Shown: in pieces, positions 17,701 through 27,694 of the stretch | Numbering within the stretch: the first letter of the stretch is position 1 | Layout: the number at the start of each line of letters is the position of its first letter | Source of the DNA: JABDEZ01 sp965276955 | GTDB taxonomy: Bacteria; Bacteroidota; Bacteroidia; Chitinophagales; Chitinophagaceae | Length of the DNA: 64,000 nucleotides | Reading direction: 5' to 3' | Assembly (NCBI GenBank): GCA_965276955.1 | Contig: CBDIBP010000009.1 | Span: 1 to 64,000, forward strand | Position numbers and translations under genes: made by a program | Notes under the pieces: generated by a model | Databases searched by the model: none | What the model was told of the DNA's origin: nothing | The model's input: the letters and a program-made list of their open reading frames with translations, nothing else

Positions 17701-18858
17701 ATGAGTAAAAAAGTTCTTGTTTGTGCTATATACAATCATCCGGAGGCCTATCCACCTACCTTAAATGCCATAACGCAGCTAAGTAGCGTGTACGATGATA
17801 TTTATATACTTTGTCAGCCCAATTTGCCAGATCAGTGGCAATACCCTGCAAACGTCACATTAATAAAGAATGGTGGCAACACAGTAGTTACAGTAAAGGA
17901 GCAGGCCAGCCTGTCAACCGTTAAAAAGATAATGTTGTTCCTGTCTTTTACCTACAAGCTGCTAACGCTGGTAAAAAAGCATAAGGCGAACACTGTTTTG
18001 GTTTACGATCCTTTGCCATTGTTTTCCTACTTCCTTGCCAGCAACTTCTGTAAAAAGCCGCAGGTAGTATGGTACCATAACCACGATGTGAACGAAGAGG
18101 GTGGTAAGAAAAGTATAGGTGGCTTTGCTGCACGCTACGAAAAAGCTTCATTCCAGAAGTTAGATATATTCTCGTTGCCTGCCGACGAACGGAGGCAATA
18201 CTTTCCTATGGATGTTTTTAAGGGCAATTACTTTTTTATACCTAATTATCCTTCTGTTCATTTTTACAGCAGGTTCACCAAAACACATACGCCGCACAGC
18301 GATCTTAAACTTATATACCAGGGGTCTATCAGCAATGGGCACGGTATCGAAGAATTGATTGCCTTTATAGCGCAGAGTAGCCGTAATATTTCGTTCACAC
18401 TTATTGGCAATGTGCACGATGAGTATAAGGCAGAATTATCTGAATTGAAACAACGTCTTAATGTAGATGATAAAGTACGATTTCTTGCACCGGTAAACTA
18501 TACCCAGTTGCCACCCATCACTATGCAGCACGATGTGGGTATAGCCATCCATGTCCCTCACAATCTTATATATGCCACAGGGGGCACCGCATCCAATAAA
18601 ATATATGAGTATGCGGCAGCACATTTGCCCATTTTATACTTTGATAGTGAACATTACAGGCATTTCTTAGGCGCATATAAATGGGCCTTCGCTACCAATA
18701 TGTCTTACCCGGGCATAGAAGAACATTTTGCCTACATTACAGCTCATTTAAATGAACTGTCTGATGAGGCCTTTAAGGATTTTTCAGATAAGTTGAATTT
18801 CGAGAATGTATTTTCTCCAATAAAAAACCACCTGCAAGCTCAGGTCTTAAATAAATAA
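17701..18858 (+). CDS. GT-B glycosyltransferase (GT4-like)
   Basis: A 385-residue GT-B type protein. Its N-terminal half has a long basic-hydrophobic stretch (residues 65-105) and WYHNHDVNEEGG, typical of the acceptor side. The C-terminal half has YQGSISNGHGIEEL and TGGTASNKIYEYAAA, the donor-binding region with a Glu in the expected place. The stop overlaps the ATG of the polymerase gene (TAATG), so translation of the two is coupled. A specific linkage cannot be named. Confidence 0.82.
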   Translation: MSKKVLVCAIYNHPEAYPPTLNAITQLSSVYDDIYILCQPNLPDQWQYPANVTLIKNGGNTVVTVKEQASLSTVKKIMLFLSFTYKLLTLVKKHKANTVLVYDPLPLFSYFLASNFCKKPQVVWYHNHDVNEEGGKKSIGGFAARYEKASFQKLDIFSLPADERRQYFPMDVFKGNYFFIPNYPSVHFYSRFTKTHTPHSDLKLIYQGSISNGHGIEELIAFIAQSSRNISFTLIGNVHDEYKAELSELKQRLNVDDKVRFLAPVNYTQLPPITMQHDVGIAIHVPHNLIYATGGTASNKIYEYAAAHLPILYFDSEHYRHFLGAYKWAFATNMSYPGIEEHFAYITAHLNELSDEAFKDFSDKLNFENVFSPIKNHLQAQVLNK

Positions 18859-20285
18859 TGGACAACGGAAGGATACAGATTGGTATTAAAAGAAGTCCCG
18901 AGGTAAGCATTTTTAATAGAAATGTTATTGGGACAATTGCAGGTTTACAGCTCATATGTGTATTTGTATTCGGTACTAATTTATATTATCAGACCGCAAT
19001 GCTTATTTCAATAACGCAGTTTACCCTGTTGTTTTATAATATTGGCAGGATAGTGCCTATAAGGTTGTTGGTGGGGGCTTTGTTCAGTATAAATTTTCTT
19101 ATTTCCCCGGTGCTCATGTTTGAGTTCCTTAATGATAATGTGTTGCCCGATTATCGTATGGTTGGCTCGCCAGATGTGTACCTTTCATATGCTATACCAA
19201 GTATACTCATGCTCATACTTGGTTTGAATATGTTCAAGACGAACGATTCACAACTGGATGTAAAGAAAATAAGTGCCATTGCGGTCAAATACCACAGGCT
19301 GCCCTTTTATTTAATTATCATCGGGTTGTTGTGCGACTTTATAGCACCGTACATGCCGTCCGAGATATCACTCATCTTTTATTCAATAGGTTATTTCAAG
19401 TTCGCAGGCTTTTTCTTGTCCCTGTTCAATGGACGGCCTGTCAACTATATCTATTTCATGCTCAGCTATGGCTTGATAATAATTACATCTGTTATATCCA
19501 GTCTGTTCAATGACTTCCTCAACCTGCTCTTTTTCTTAGGCTTTATGCTGGCATTAAGGTACAAGCCTACAGCTACCACTAAGGCCCTTGCAGTAGGTTG
19601 CATCGTATTGGTAGTGGTCTTTATCCAGATCATAAAATTCCCCCTCCGGCAAAAGGTAAATGGGAATGTCAATGACCTGAGCTTGCTGAACTCTGCTATT
19701 GAGGAGGGAAGTCTAAATAATGGACAAAAGACCACAAAAGATAAAATAGCAGATGTAGTATCCAGGATAGATGAGGGCTGGGTAACAGCCAAAAGTATAG
19801 AGTATCAATCGGCAGGTGGCTATAAATTCCAAAATGGCGAGCATATGCTTGTCGTAATGGAATCAGCGGTTTTTCCAAGGCTTTTGGTCCCCGATAAACT
19901 GCAGGTGGGCGATGCGCAGGAATTCAATAAATATTCCGGTCACACAGTACAGTCAGGTACTTCTATAGCATTAGGGCTTCTAACGGATGGTTATGTAGAT
20001 TTTGGGTACTGGGGTATTTTTGTCGTCTTCGGGTTCGGTATGGTTATCAGCCTGTTCATCAGGATCTACCACAAAATGGATAAAAAGTACCCGTTAGTAA
20101 AACTATTCCTACCTATTGGTTTCTTTTATGCCGTAAGGCCCGATACCGATACGCAGTCGGCATTAGGCGCCGTCATCAAGGTCACATTCGTTATATGGTT
20201 AGCTATGATGTATATCGATAATAACGGTAAACTATTTATTCAAAAGAAGAAGAAAAAAGTTATTGGTCAAAGGATAAAATGGTAA
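18858..20285 (+). CDS. Wzy-like O-antigen/repeat-unit polymerase
   Basis: A 475-residue polytopic membrane protein with about ten hydrophobic segments and a large polar loop near residues 265-350. This topology fits Wzy-type oligosaccharide repeat-unit polymerases, which join lipid-linked repeats on the periplasmic side. Sequence motifs in this family are weak, so the call rests on size, topology and position among glycosyltransferases. It overlaps its upstream neighbour by one base and its downstream neighbour by seven. Its presence implies Wzx/Wzy-dependent assembly, yet no flippase gene is in the window. Confidence 0.75.
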   Translation: MDNGRIQIGIKRSPEVSIFNRNVIGTIAGLQLICVFVFGTNLYYQTAMLISITQFTLLFYNIGRIVPIRLLVGALFSINFLISPVLMFEFLNDNVLPDYRMVGSPDVYLSYAIPSILMLILGLNMFKTNDSQLDVKKISAIAVKYHRLPFYLIIIGLLCDFIAPYMPSEISLIFYSIGYFKFAGFFLSLFNGRPVNYIYFMLSYGLIIITSVISSLFNDFLNLLFFLGFMLALRYKPTATTKALAVGCIVLVVVFIQIIKFPLRQKVNGNVNDLSLLNSAIEEGSLNNGQKTTKDKIADVVSRIDEGWVTAKSIEYQSAGGYKFQNGEHMLVVMESAVFPRLLVPDKLQVGDAQEFNKYSGHTVQSGTSIALGLLTDGYVDFGYWGIFVVFGFGMVISLFIRIYHKMDKKYPLVKLFLPIGFFYAVRPDTDTQSALGAVIKVTFVIWLAMMYIDNNGKLFIQKKKKKVIGQRIKW

Positions 20286-21418
20286 ATAAGCGTCTTGTCA
20301 TTTTTTACGATAGTTTTTATCCTGCTTATAAGGCGGGTGGCCCGGTACAGTCTTTGACCAACCTATGTACCACATTAGCTGGTTCTCTCGATATCTATGT
20401 GCTATGCAGCGCTTATGAGAATGACGGTAAACCGTTAGAGGCCATCGAACACAATAAGTGGAATAGTGCACTGGGCGTGCAGGTATATTACCTGACCAAA
20501 AACCAGCTGAACGCAAAATTCATTAAGCACCTGCTCAATAGCATTCATCCCGATATTTTTTTCATTAATGGTGTTTTTTCTTTAAAGCTTTCTATTCTGC
20601 CCCTTGTCCTGTGGCATCGCACTTTTAAAAGAACTACCAAACTTATATTATCGCCCCGTGGCATGTTGCAACAAGGTGCGCTGAAAATAAAGCCTGCAAA
20701 AAAGAAGCTATTCCTAAGTGTTTTTAAGCTGTTAGGTCTGCATCACAACATCAGCTGGCATGCCACCGATCAGCAGGAAGCGAATGATATAAAATTACTT
20801 TTTGGGAACGCGGCATCCGTAAAGGTTACACCCAATATTCCTAAAGCACCCTTTCCATCGGTCGCCGCAATAAGTAAGAACAAAGACGAGCTAAAACTGA
20901 TCTTCCTATCGGTCATCACAGAAAAGAAAAATCTGCTCCTGGCCATTCAATATTTAAAAGAGTTAGCCTTGCCGGTAAGCCTTGATGTTTACGGGCCGGT
21001 AAAAGAGAACGAATATTGGGAGCAATGTGCAAAGCTCATCGGCACATTACCCTCAAATGTTTCGGTAGCGTACAAAGGAGACGTGCAGCCAGCCAAGGTG
21101 CAGGAAACATTCGCAGCATATCATGCATTGTTGCTGCCTACAAAAGGCGAGAATTTTGGCCACGCTATATACGAGTGCTTTAGCGTAGGCCGCCCGGTGA
21201 TCATCAGCGATAAAACCCCGTGGACAGATCTGCAAGCTAAAAATGCAGGCTTCGATATAGCCTTAGATGACAACGAAAAGTTTAAGGATACCATTAGGCT
21301 ACTTTATGAAATGGACAACCTGTCTTATCAGCAATGGTGCGCAGGGGCTTTACAGGTAGCAACTAACTTTTACAACCAACACAATTTCAGGTCAGAGTAC
21401 ATCGACCTTTTTCAATGA
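20279..21418 (+). CDS. GT4 family glycosyltransferase
   Basis: A 379-residue GT-B enzyme. The N-terminus has FYDSFYPAYKAGGPVQSL, the acceptor-side loop seen in many exopolysaccharide GT4 proteins. SPRGML follows at about residue 126. The donor half has FLSVITEKKNLLLAI and PTKGENFGHAIYECFSVG, where Glu to Glu spacing fits E-X7-E. The ATG overlaps the end of the polymerase gene. It probably adds a sugar late in repeat-unit synthesis, but this is inference. Confidence 0.88.
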   Translation: MVNKRLVIFYDSFYPAYKAGGPVQSLTNLCTTLAGSLDIYVLCSAYENDGKPLEAIEHNKWNSALGVQVYYLTKNQLNAKFIKHLLNSIHPDIFFINGVFSLKLSILPLVLWHRTFKRTTKLILSPRGMLQQGALKIKPAKKKLFLSVFKLLGLHHNISWHATDQQEANDIKLLFGNAASVKVTPNIPKAPFPSVAAISKNKDELKLIFLSVITEKKNLLLAIQYLKELALPVSLDVYGPVKENEYWEQCAKLIGTLPSNVSVAYKGDVQPAKVQETFAAYHALLLPTKGENFGHAIYECFSVGRPVIISDKTPWTDLQAKNAGFDIALDDNEKFKDTIRLLYEMDNLSYQQWCAGALQVATNFYNQHNFRSEYIDLFQ

Positions 21419-21441
21419 ACTACATTTTAAATTCTTAATAA

Positions 21442-23169
21442 ATGATCATTTTAGGCATTAACGCATACCATGCAGATTCCAGCGCAGCTATATTGGTAGA
21501 TGGCAAATTACTGGCTGCTACCGAAGAGGAAAGGTTTACAAGAGTAAAGCACTGGGCTGGTTTCCCCGCACAGGCTATTTTATTCTGTTTGCGCGAAGCT
21601 GGTGTTACTATAGATCAGGTCGATCATATAGCTATCGGCCGTGACCCTAAAGCCAAGTTCGACAAAAAAGTAAAGTTCTTATTAAAGAACCCTCTCGGTG
21701 GTTTTGCTACGGTTAAGAACAGGCTGCAAAATTCTAAAAAGGTATCATCGCTGGAAGATGAGTTTGCTGCTATCACCGGTGTGGATGCCGCTAAAATAAA
21801 ACCTAAGATACACCAGGTAGAGCACCACAGGAGCCACCTGGCCTCAGCATTCTTCGCCAGCCCGTTCGATGAGGCTGCATTGTTATCAATAGATGGTTCC
21901 GGCGACTTTACAACTACCATGATAGCTACGGGTAAGGGTAACAAGATCACCGTACTCGATTCTGTTGATTTTCCTGTTTCGGTCGGCTCTTACTACACTG
22001 CATTTACGCAGTGGCTGGGCTTCCCGCATTATGGTGATGAGTATAAAGTAATGGGCTTAGCTCCTTACGGCGAACCTAAATATGTAGACAAGCTCCGGAA
22101 GGTCATCAAACTTACCGATAATGGCTTGTTCGATTGGGACCATAAGTACTTCAAGTCTGCCAAAGATGTGATAGTTACCTACGGGGAGGATAATATACCA
22201 GTAGTAGGCACATTGTTCACCGACTATATGGAAGAGCAGTTTGGCAAGGCAAGGGGCAAAGGCGAAGAGCTCACCCAGTTCCATAAAGACATGGCAGCCT
22301 CGGTACAGCGGTTCACAGAAGAGATCATTTTCCACATTGTCAACCACTTGCAGAAGCGAACTGGCTTAAAGAACTTATGCATAGCTGGTGGTGTAGCACA
22401 GAACTCTGTTGCCAATGGGAAGATCTTGGCCAACAGCGGTTTTGATAACCTCTATATCCCATCTGCAGGTCATGATGCCGGTATCTCTATGGGTTGCGCA
22501 TTATACGTCTACAACCAGTTGCTCGATCAGCCACGTGCTGCGTCTATTGCATCCGCATACACAGGCAGCAAGTACAGTAATGATGAAATAGAGGCATATC
22601 TAAAGTCACGCAACATAGAGTACAAAAAATACAGCGACGACGAACTCTACGAAAAAGTAGCCAACAGGCTTATTGATAGTGGTGTTATTGGCTGGTTCCA
22701 GGGCCGTGCAGAATTTGGTCCGCGTGCATTGGGTGGCAGGTCCATCCTTGCCGATCCGCGTCGCAACGATGCCAAGGAATTGCTCAACTCCAAGATCAAA
22801 CGCCGCGAAAGTTTCCGTCCTTTTGCACCATCTATATTAAAAGAGTATGTACCAGAGTATTTTGAGCTGACAGAGGACGTTCCTTTTATGGAAAAAGTAT
22901 TTCCAATTAAAAAAGAAAAATATTCCGTTATCCCTGCTGTTACGCACGTAGATGGCACAGGCCGCTTGCAGTCTGTCGATAAGCTGGTATCACCGCGCTA
23001 CTACAACCTTATTGAAGCTTTCCGTAAAAAGACCGGTGTGCCCATTTTGCTCAATACTTCATTCAATGAGAATGAACCTATTGTCAACTCACCGGAAGAA
23101 GCGCTCAATTGCTTTCTCCGCACACAGATGGATATGCTGGTAATGGAGAATATTGTTGTAGAACGTTAA
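21442..23169 (+). CDS. NodU/TobZ-type O-carbamoyltransferase
   Basis: A 575-residue carbamoyltransferase with both family domains. The N-terminal ASKHA-like domain opens with LGINAYHADSSAA and has VEHHRSHLASAF near residue 127, supplying metal-binding His residues. The C-terminal Sua5/YrdC-like domain contains WFQGRAEFGPRALGGRS near residue 417. Members make a carbamoyl-adenylate from carbamoyl phosphate and ATP and pass the carbamoyl group to a sugar hydroxyl. It predicts that the surface glycan is carbamoylated, as in Nod factors. The gene is 23 bases after the GT4 gene. Confidence 0.92.
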   Translation: MIILGINAYHADSSAAILVDGKLLAATEEERFTRVKHWAGFPAQAILFCLREAGVTIDQVDHIAIGRDPKAKFDKKVKFLLKNPLGGFATVKNRLQNSKKVSSLEDEFAAITGVDAAKIKPKIHQVEHHRSHLASAFFASPFDEAALLSIDGSGDFTTTMIATGKGNKITVLDSVDFPVSVGSYYTAFTQWLGFPHYGDEYKVMGLAPYGEPKYVDKLRKVIKLTDNGLFDWDHKYFKSAKDVIVTYGEDNIPVVGTLFTDYMEEQFGKARGKGEELTQFHKDMAASVQRFTEEIIFHIVNHLQKRTGLKNLCIAGGVAQNSVANGKILANSGFDNLYIPSAGHDAGISMGCALYVYNQLLDQPRAASIASAYTGSKYSNDEIEAYLKSRNIEYKKYSDDELYEKVANRLIDSGVIGWFQGRAEFGPRALGGRSILADPRRNDAKELLNSKIKRRESFRPFAPSILKEYVPEYFELTEDVPFMEKVFPIKKEKYSVIPAVTHVDGTGRLQSVDKLVSPRYYNLIEAFRKKTGVPILLNTSFNENEPIVNSPEEALNCFLRTQMDMLVMENIVVER

Positions 23170-23218
23170 TAGTATCGTCAGTTCTTGACTTTAACTGCTG
23201 GGCAACAAAAATGATAAT

Positions 23219-24481
23219 ATGGCTGTAACAAATACAATTGTAGAAAAGGCGACCGTTAAGGTAGGCTACTTAGATGGCATAAGAGGGCTTGCAGCGCTGT
23301 TTGTGGTCTTTCATCATTTCGCCTTATCGTTCTATCCATCTTACTTTTTTGGTACCGGTACAGCAAGTCATTTAAATGATTGGGATACCCGGTACGGCCA
23401 TAGCATATTTAGTTTTGCTACCAACGGCAATTTTTTTGTTTGCATTTTCTTTGTGCTCAGTGGCTATGTACTAAGCAGGAAATATTTTCTGGTCAATAGT
23501 TTCGAGATGATCGTATCGGCCGCTCAAAGAAGGTATTTGCGGCTGTTTATCCCGGTTGGTTTCACGTTGCTGGTCTCATATGTGCTTGTTATCACACACG
23601 CATATTACAATGTGCCCGTTAGTGTCATTGCACATTCCAATTGGTTGGGGTGGCAATGGGATTTCACTCATGTGTCTCCTACTTCGCACCTTATAAAGAG
23701 TCTTGTCTACAAAGTTATGCTCCAGGGCGATGAGGGTTTTGATACCGTCACCTGGACCATGAGCGCGGAACTATATGGCTCGTTGTTCGTTTTTGCTATA
23801 CTGGCGCTCACACACCGCACAAAAAATAAATTGTTCTCGCTGCTTACTATTCTCCTGGCGTGTATCCTGTTAGGTAAGTCTGCCGGGTATATGTGCGTAT
23901 TTGTGTTGGGCATCACACTCAATTTTGTAGAGGCAAACAGGGAAAAACTCAGCAAGTTCTTTGTGTTTATGGTGCCTGCTGTCCTGATACCGGTTGGGTT
24001 GGTGTTCGGGTCTTTCCCTTCCACCTATGTACTAACAGATACAGTATGGGAACATGTACCGGGCATTCAGCATTTTTTAAATCCTGGCCTGCATTTGATA
24101 GGTAGTTATTTTGTGGTGTTATCAGTTGTTATCTCCCCTGCATTGCAGCGCTTCTTTAGCAATGCTATATGTAGGTTCCTGGGGTATATCTCTTTCTCAC
24201 TTTATCTCTTGCATGTATTGGTCATAGGCTCGGTGGGTTGCTATGTTTTCTTACTGCTGCAGGCGCATATGTCATACAATGCTGCTGTTGCAGTAGTGTT
24301 CGCGTTAAGCTTAGGCATCACCATCATCCTATCCTATTTAATGACCAAATATGTGGATGACTTTGGGGTCCGCTTGTCAAAACGGTTCTACGAACGTTGG
24401 ATAAAGGCGGATAAGACAGATAACAGTTTCGGTGATCACAAAACGCCTGCAAGAGCAGAGGTTGTACACTACGATAAGTAG
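23219..24481 (+). CDS. OafA/YrhL-type membrane O-acyltransferase
   Basis: A 420-residue integral membrane acyltransferase-3 family protein with about ten hydrophobic segments. The hallmark is near the N-terminus: YLDGIRGLAALFVVFHHF, which holds the conserved Arg and His. FFVLSGYVLSRKYF follows near residue 80. These enzymes O-acetylate or otherwise O-acylate surface glycans across the inner membrane. Together with the carbamoyltransferase it indicates a decorated polymer. About 50 bases separate the two genes. Confidence 0.9.
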   Translation: MAVTNTIVEKATVKVGYLDGIRGLAALFVVFHHFALSFYPSYFFGTGTASHLNDWDTRYGHSIFSFATNGNFFVCIFFVLSGYVLSRKYFLVNSFEMIVSAAQRRYLRLFIPVGFTLLVSYVLVITHAYYNVPVSVIAHSNWLGWQWDFTHVSPTSHLIKSLVYKVMLQGDEGFDTVTWTMSAELYGSLFVFAILALTHRTKNKLFSLLTILLACILLGKSAGYMCVFVLGITLNFVEANREKLSKFFVFMVPAVLIPVGLVFGSFPSTYVLTDTVWEHVPGIQHFLNPGLHLIGSYFVVLSVVISPALQRFFSNAICRFLGYISFSLYLLHVLVIGSVGCYVFLLLQAHMSYNAAVAVVFALSLGITIILSYLMTKYVDDFGVRLSKRFYERWIKADKTDNSFGDHKTPARAEVVHYDK

Positions 24482-24601
24482 CAGTAAAAGGGGAATAAAA
24501 TTTACCTAAGATCAGTAATATTGCAGATACAGTTACACTGGTTTGCACCACAATAAAAGCTTTGGCATAATGGTTAATTATGCATCACGACAATAAATAA
24601 A

Positions 24602-25315
24602 ATGACGACTCTTTCTATAGTTATACCCGCATATAATGAAGGGGGCACCATCCATCACATCCTCAATAAGATACGGTCTGTAGCACTTATAGATGATATC
24701 AAAAAGGAAGTGATCATTGTCAACGACTGTTCTAAAGACGATACAGAGGAAGCCATACTAAGCTACCAGGCCGCCCATCGCGATCTGCCCATCACTTATT
24801 ATAAACACAAGGTAAATCAAGGTAAAGGAGCGGCCCTGCATACTGGTATAAAGTACGCTACCGGCACATACGTCATCATACAGGATGCGGATCTTGAGTA
24901 CGATCCTGAAGAGTATAATCTCATACTAAAACCCTTGCAGGCAGGCGTAGCAGATGTTGTTTATGGTTCACGGTTCATGGGGGGCAACCCGCACCGCATT
25001 TTATTTTTCTGGCATTCTATCGGCAATGCCTGGCTCACCATGGCGTCCAATATGTTCACTAACCTGAACCTGAGCGATATGGAGACCTGCTATAAAGCTT
25101 TTAGAAGAGAAATAATACAAGGCATAAAACTGGAAGAAAAACGCTTTGGGTTCGAACCCGAAGTGACTGCAAAGATCTCAAGGATAAAGAACATCCGCAT
25201 ATACGAGGTAGGTATATCATATTATGGCCGCACTTACGAAGAAGGCAAGAAAATAGGCTGGAAAGATGCCTTTAGGGCGCTTTACTGTATATTGAAGTAC
25301 AATATATTCAGGTAG
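24602..25315 (+). CDS. DPM1-like GT2 polyprenyl-phosphate glycosyltransferase
   Basis: A 237-residue single-domain GT-A enzyme of the dolichyl-phosphate mannose/glucose synthase type. It has LSIVIPAYNEGGTI, then VNDCSKDDT, then IQDADLEYDPEEY (DXD-type site) and GSRFMGG. The end has MASNMFTNLNLSDMETCYKAF, the usual SDxxTCxK-like block of this group. No C-terminal membrane helices follow, so it is the short form. It would load a sugar from a nucleotide donor onto undecaprenyl phosphate. No partner flippase or GT-C transferase is seen here. Confidence 0.88.
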   Translation: MTTLSIVIPAYNEGGTIHHILNKIRSVALIDDIKKEVIIVNDCSKDDTEEAILSYQAAHRDLPITYYKHKVNQGKGAALHTGIKYATGTYVIIQDADLEYDPEEYNLILKPLQAGVADVVYGSRFMGGNPHRILFFWHSIGNAWLTMASNMFTNLNLSDMETCYKAFRREIIQGIKLEEKRFGFEPEVTAKISRIKNIRIYEVGISYYGRTYEEGKKIGWKDAFRALYCILKYNIFR

Positions 25316-25391
25316 AGTATCAAGGCCATTCGCCTGTCCTTAATAACCTTCATTCAACAGTACTTAAAACTTAAACTCAAAATAGAAAAGT

Positions 25392-26456
25392 ATGAAAAAA
25401 TTATTAGTTACCGGCTCTTCCGGTCTCATCGGTTCTGAAGTATGTATACACTTTGCTCAGTTGGGTTGGGAGATACATGGTGTAGATAACAACCAGCGCG
25501 AAATTTTCTTTGGCCCAAGCGGCAATACCCGTTGGAACCAGAATCGTCTGCAGACAGCTATACCCAAATTTATACACCACGAGGCAGATATTCGAGACCG
25601 TGAGCGCATAATAGAACTGATAGCTTCTGTAAAGCCAGACGCTATTGTGCACACAGCTGCACAGCCCAGCCACGATAGGGCTGCATCTATACCATTCGAA
25701 GATTTTGATACCAATGCAGTAGGTACCTTCAATATGCTGGAGGCAACACGTCGCTATAGTACCAATGTGCCTTTTGTGCACCTGAGCACCAACAAGGTAT
25801 ATGGCGATGCACCCAACGAGATAGAAATGGTGGAATTACCTACCCGTTGGGACTATGCAGATAAAACATATGAACATGGTATACCGGAGACTTTCCGTAT
25901 CGATCAATGCAAGCACTCCTTATTCGGCGCTTCAAAAGTATCGGGCGATATCTCAGTACAGGAATATGGCCGTTATTTCAACATGCCTACTGCTTGTTTG
26001 CGCGGTGGGTGCCTCACTGGTCCTAACCACTCTGGTGTGGAGCTGCATGGCTTCCTTAGCTACCTGGTAAAGTGCAACCTTGAAGGTCGCCAGTACACAG
26101 TGTTCGGCTACAAAGGCAAACAGGTGCGCGACAATATACATTCATACGATGTTGCCCGTTTCATAGAAGAGTTCATCAATGCCCCACGCATTGCCGAGGT
26201 GTACAACCTGGGTGGTGGTAAGGATAATACCTGCTCTATACTCGAGGCGTTCGATATCATCTCTGGTATCAGCGGTAAAGAGATGTTGTATAAGTACGAT
26301 GAGACCAACCGCATAGGCGATCACATCTGCTACTACAGCGATCTGCGCAAAATGAAAGCGCACTATCCTAACTGGGACATCACTAAATCTTTGCAGCAGA
26401 CCTTCCAGGAGATCTACGAAGCATGGATCACCCGCGAAAAAAATGTTGTTGCCTAA
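25392..26456 (+). CDS. NAD-dependent epimerase/dehydratase, CDP-paratose 2-epimerase-like
   Basis: A 354-residue extended SDR. The NAD-binding loop is TGSSGLIGS at residues 7-15. Later blocks STNKVYGDAP, CLRGGCLTGPNHSG and KQVRDNIHSYDVA follow the pattern of CDP-tyvelose/paratose 2-epimerase-like proteins. At the YXXXK position the sequence reads FGASK, so Phe stands where the catalytic Tyr is expected. I believe close relatives share this. The likely product is a nucleotide sugar epimer or a dideoxy sugar, but the substrate is uncertain. It ends 8 bases before the next start. Confidence 0.8.
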   Translation: MKKLLVTGSSGLIGSEVCIHFAQLGWEIHGVDNNQREIFFGPSGNTRWNQNRLQTAIPKFIHHEADIRDRERIIELIASVKPDAIVHTAAQPSHDRAASIPFEDFDTNAVGTFNMLEATRRYSTNVPFVHLSTNKVYGDAPNEIEMVELPTRWDYADKTYEHGIPETFRIDQCKHSLFGASKVSGDISVQEYGRYFNMPTACLRGGCLTGPNHSGVELHGFLSYLVKCNLEGRQYTVFGYKGKQVRDNIHSYDVARFIEEFINAPRIAEVYNLGGGKDNTCSILEAFDIISGISGKEMLYKYDETNRIGDHICYYSDLRKMKAHYPNWDITKSLQQTFQEIYEAWITREKNVVA

Positions 26457-26464
26457 ATTGCTCC

Positions 26465-27694
26465 ATGAACATCTGGCTGATATCTGCTTTTGAACCTACA
26501 CCTGTAGATAATACGCGCCCCATGCGTTTTATGGGCATTGCCGATGCCGCTGTGAACATGGGCCACAAGGTCACTTTTTTCACAAGTACGTTCAGGCACA
26601 GCAGTAAAACACAGCGCTACGATAAGCTTACTTACCATACCGTGATACCAGGTCGCTACGACCTGGTATTTTTGCATGCGAGACCCTACAAGGGCAATAT
26701 AACTGTGGAGCGCATGTTGTCTCACCACGACCTAGCAAAAAAGTTGCTGGCCCAGGTGCAGGCGACTAAAGAGAAGCCAGATGTGATACTCATCAGTCTG
26801 CCACCTTTAAGCACAGTTGCAGCAATATGCCGGTGGGGCAGGGCCAATAACATACCAGTGGTGGTCGACATCATAGACCCCTGGCCCGATGTGTTCTTAA
26901 AAGCATTTCCACAAGCTGTTAGGGGCTTGGGTAAGATAGCATTGACACCATTTTACAGTAAGCTGCGCTACATACTCAACAACTGCGCTGGTGTCACGGC
27001 TATATCAAAACAATATACCGATTGGGCTGCGACCTTCTACAAAGAACAACGTCCCACAGCATACTTCTATCCCGCCATCCAGTTCGATGAAGTAAAGGAA
27101 ACTTTCAGAGTGCTGGAGGCAACAATACCTAAGCCAACCGATAAGCTCCGCATCATATATGCAGGCTCACTGGCCAGCTCTTACGATATCCCCGCTATAC
27201 TCGATGCCGCGGCTATAATAGAGAACAAATACCCCGGCAGAACAGAATTCCTCATAGCCGGTACTGGCACGCAGGAAGAGCTGGTGAAAACCAAAGAAAA
27301 AGAACTACCCAACATAAAGTACCTCGGCTGGCTGGACACAGACGGGATGAACAAAAACCTGTACCTTGCCGATATAGGCCTTACTCAACACGTACCCGGC
27401 GCCACGCAGTCTGTTACGTACAAGCTGTTCGACTACCTCGGTGCTGGTCTGCCCATCCTCAATTCTCTGGATAGTGAGATGGCAGCCATAATAGAAGATA
27501 ATAAAGTTGGCTTCAACAATCAGGCAGGCAGTGGGGTAGCACTCGCACAAAATGTAGAGTGCTTCCTCGCAGATCCTACATTGTTGCAGATGTACAAGAA
27601 CAACGCACTCAAGCTAACAGCGGAACAAGGCGATGCAAAAGTGGTCTACAGCCGCATGGTCAATTTCCTACTTGAAACTCATGCGTTGCCATGA
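26465..27694 (+). CDS. GT4 family glycosyltransferase (WbuB-like)
   Basis: A 409-residue GT-B protein. The ATG at 26465 is chosen because the Rossmann strand NIWLISAFEPTPVDN starts right there; an ATG 42 bases upstream would overlap the epimerase gene. Other blocks are SLPPLSTVAAI, VDIIDPWPDVFL (typical of the WbuB-like branch) and the donor-side YAGSLASSYDIPAIL. WbuB-like enzymes often transfer amino sugars such as FucNAc, but that is only suggestive. It is the last gene before a 398-base gap. Confidence 0.87.
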   Translation: MNIWLISAFEPTPVDNTRPMRFMGIADAAVNMGHKVTFFTSTFRHSSKTQRYDKLTYHTVIPGRYDLVFLHARPYKGNITVERMLSHHDLAKKLLAQVQATKEKPDVILISLPPLSTVAAICRWGRANNIPVVVDIIDPWPDVFLKAFPQAVRGLGKIALTPFYSKLRYILNNCAGVTAISKQYTDWAATFYKEQRPTAYFYPAIQFDEVKETFRVLEATIPKPTDKLRIIYAGSLASSYDIPAILDAAAIIENKYPGRTEFLIAGTGTQEELVKTKEKELPNIKYLGWLDTDGMNKNLYLADIGLTQHVPGATQSVTYKLFDYLGAGLPILNSLDSEMAAIIEDNKVGFNNQAGSGVALAQNVECFLADPTLLQMYKNNALKLTAEQGDAKVVYSRMVNFLLETHALP

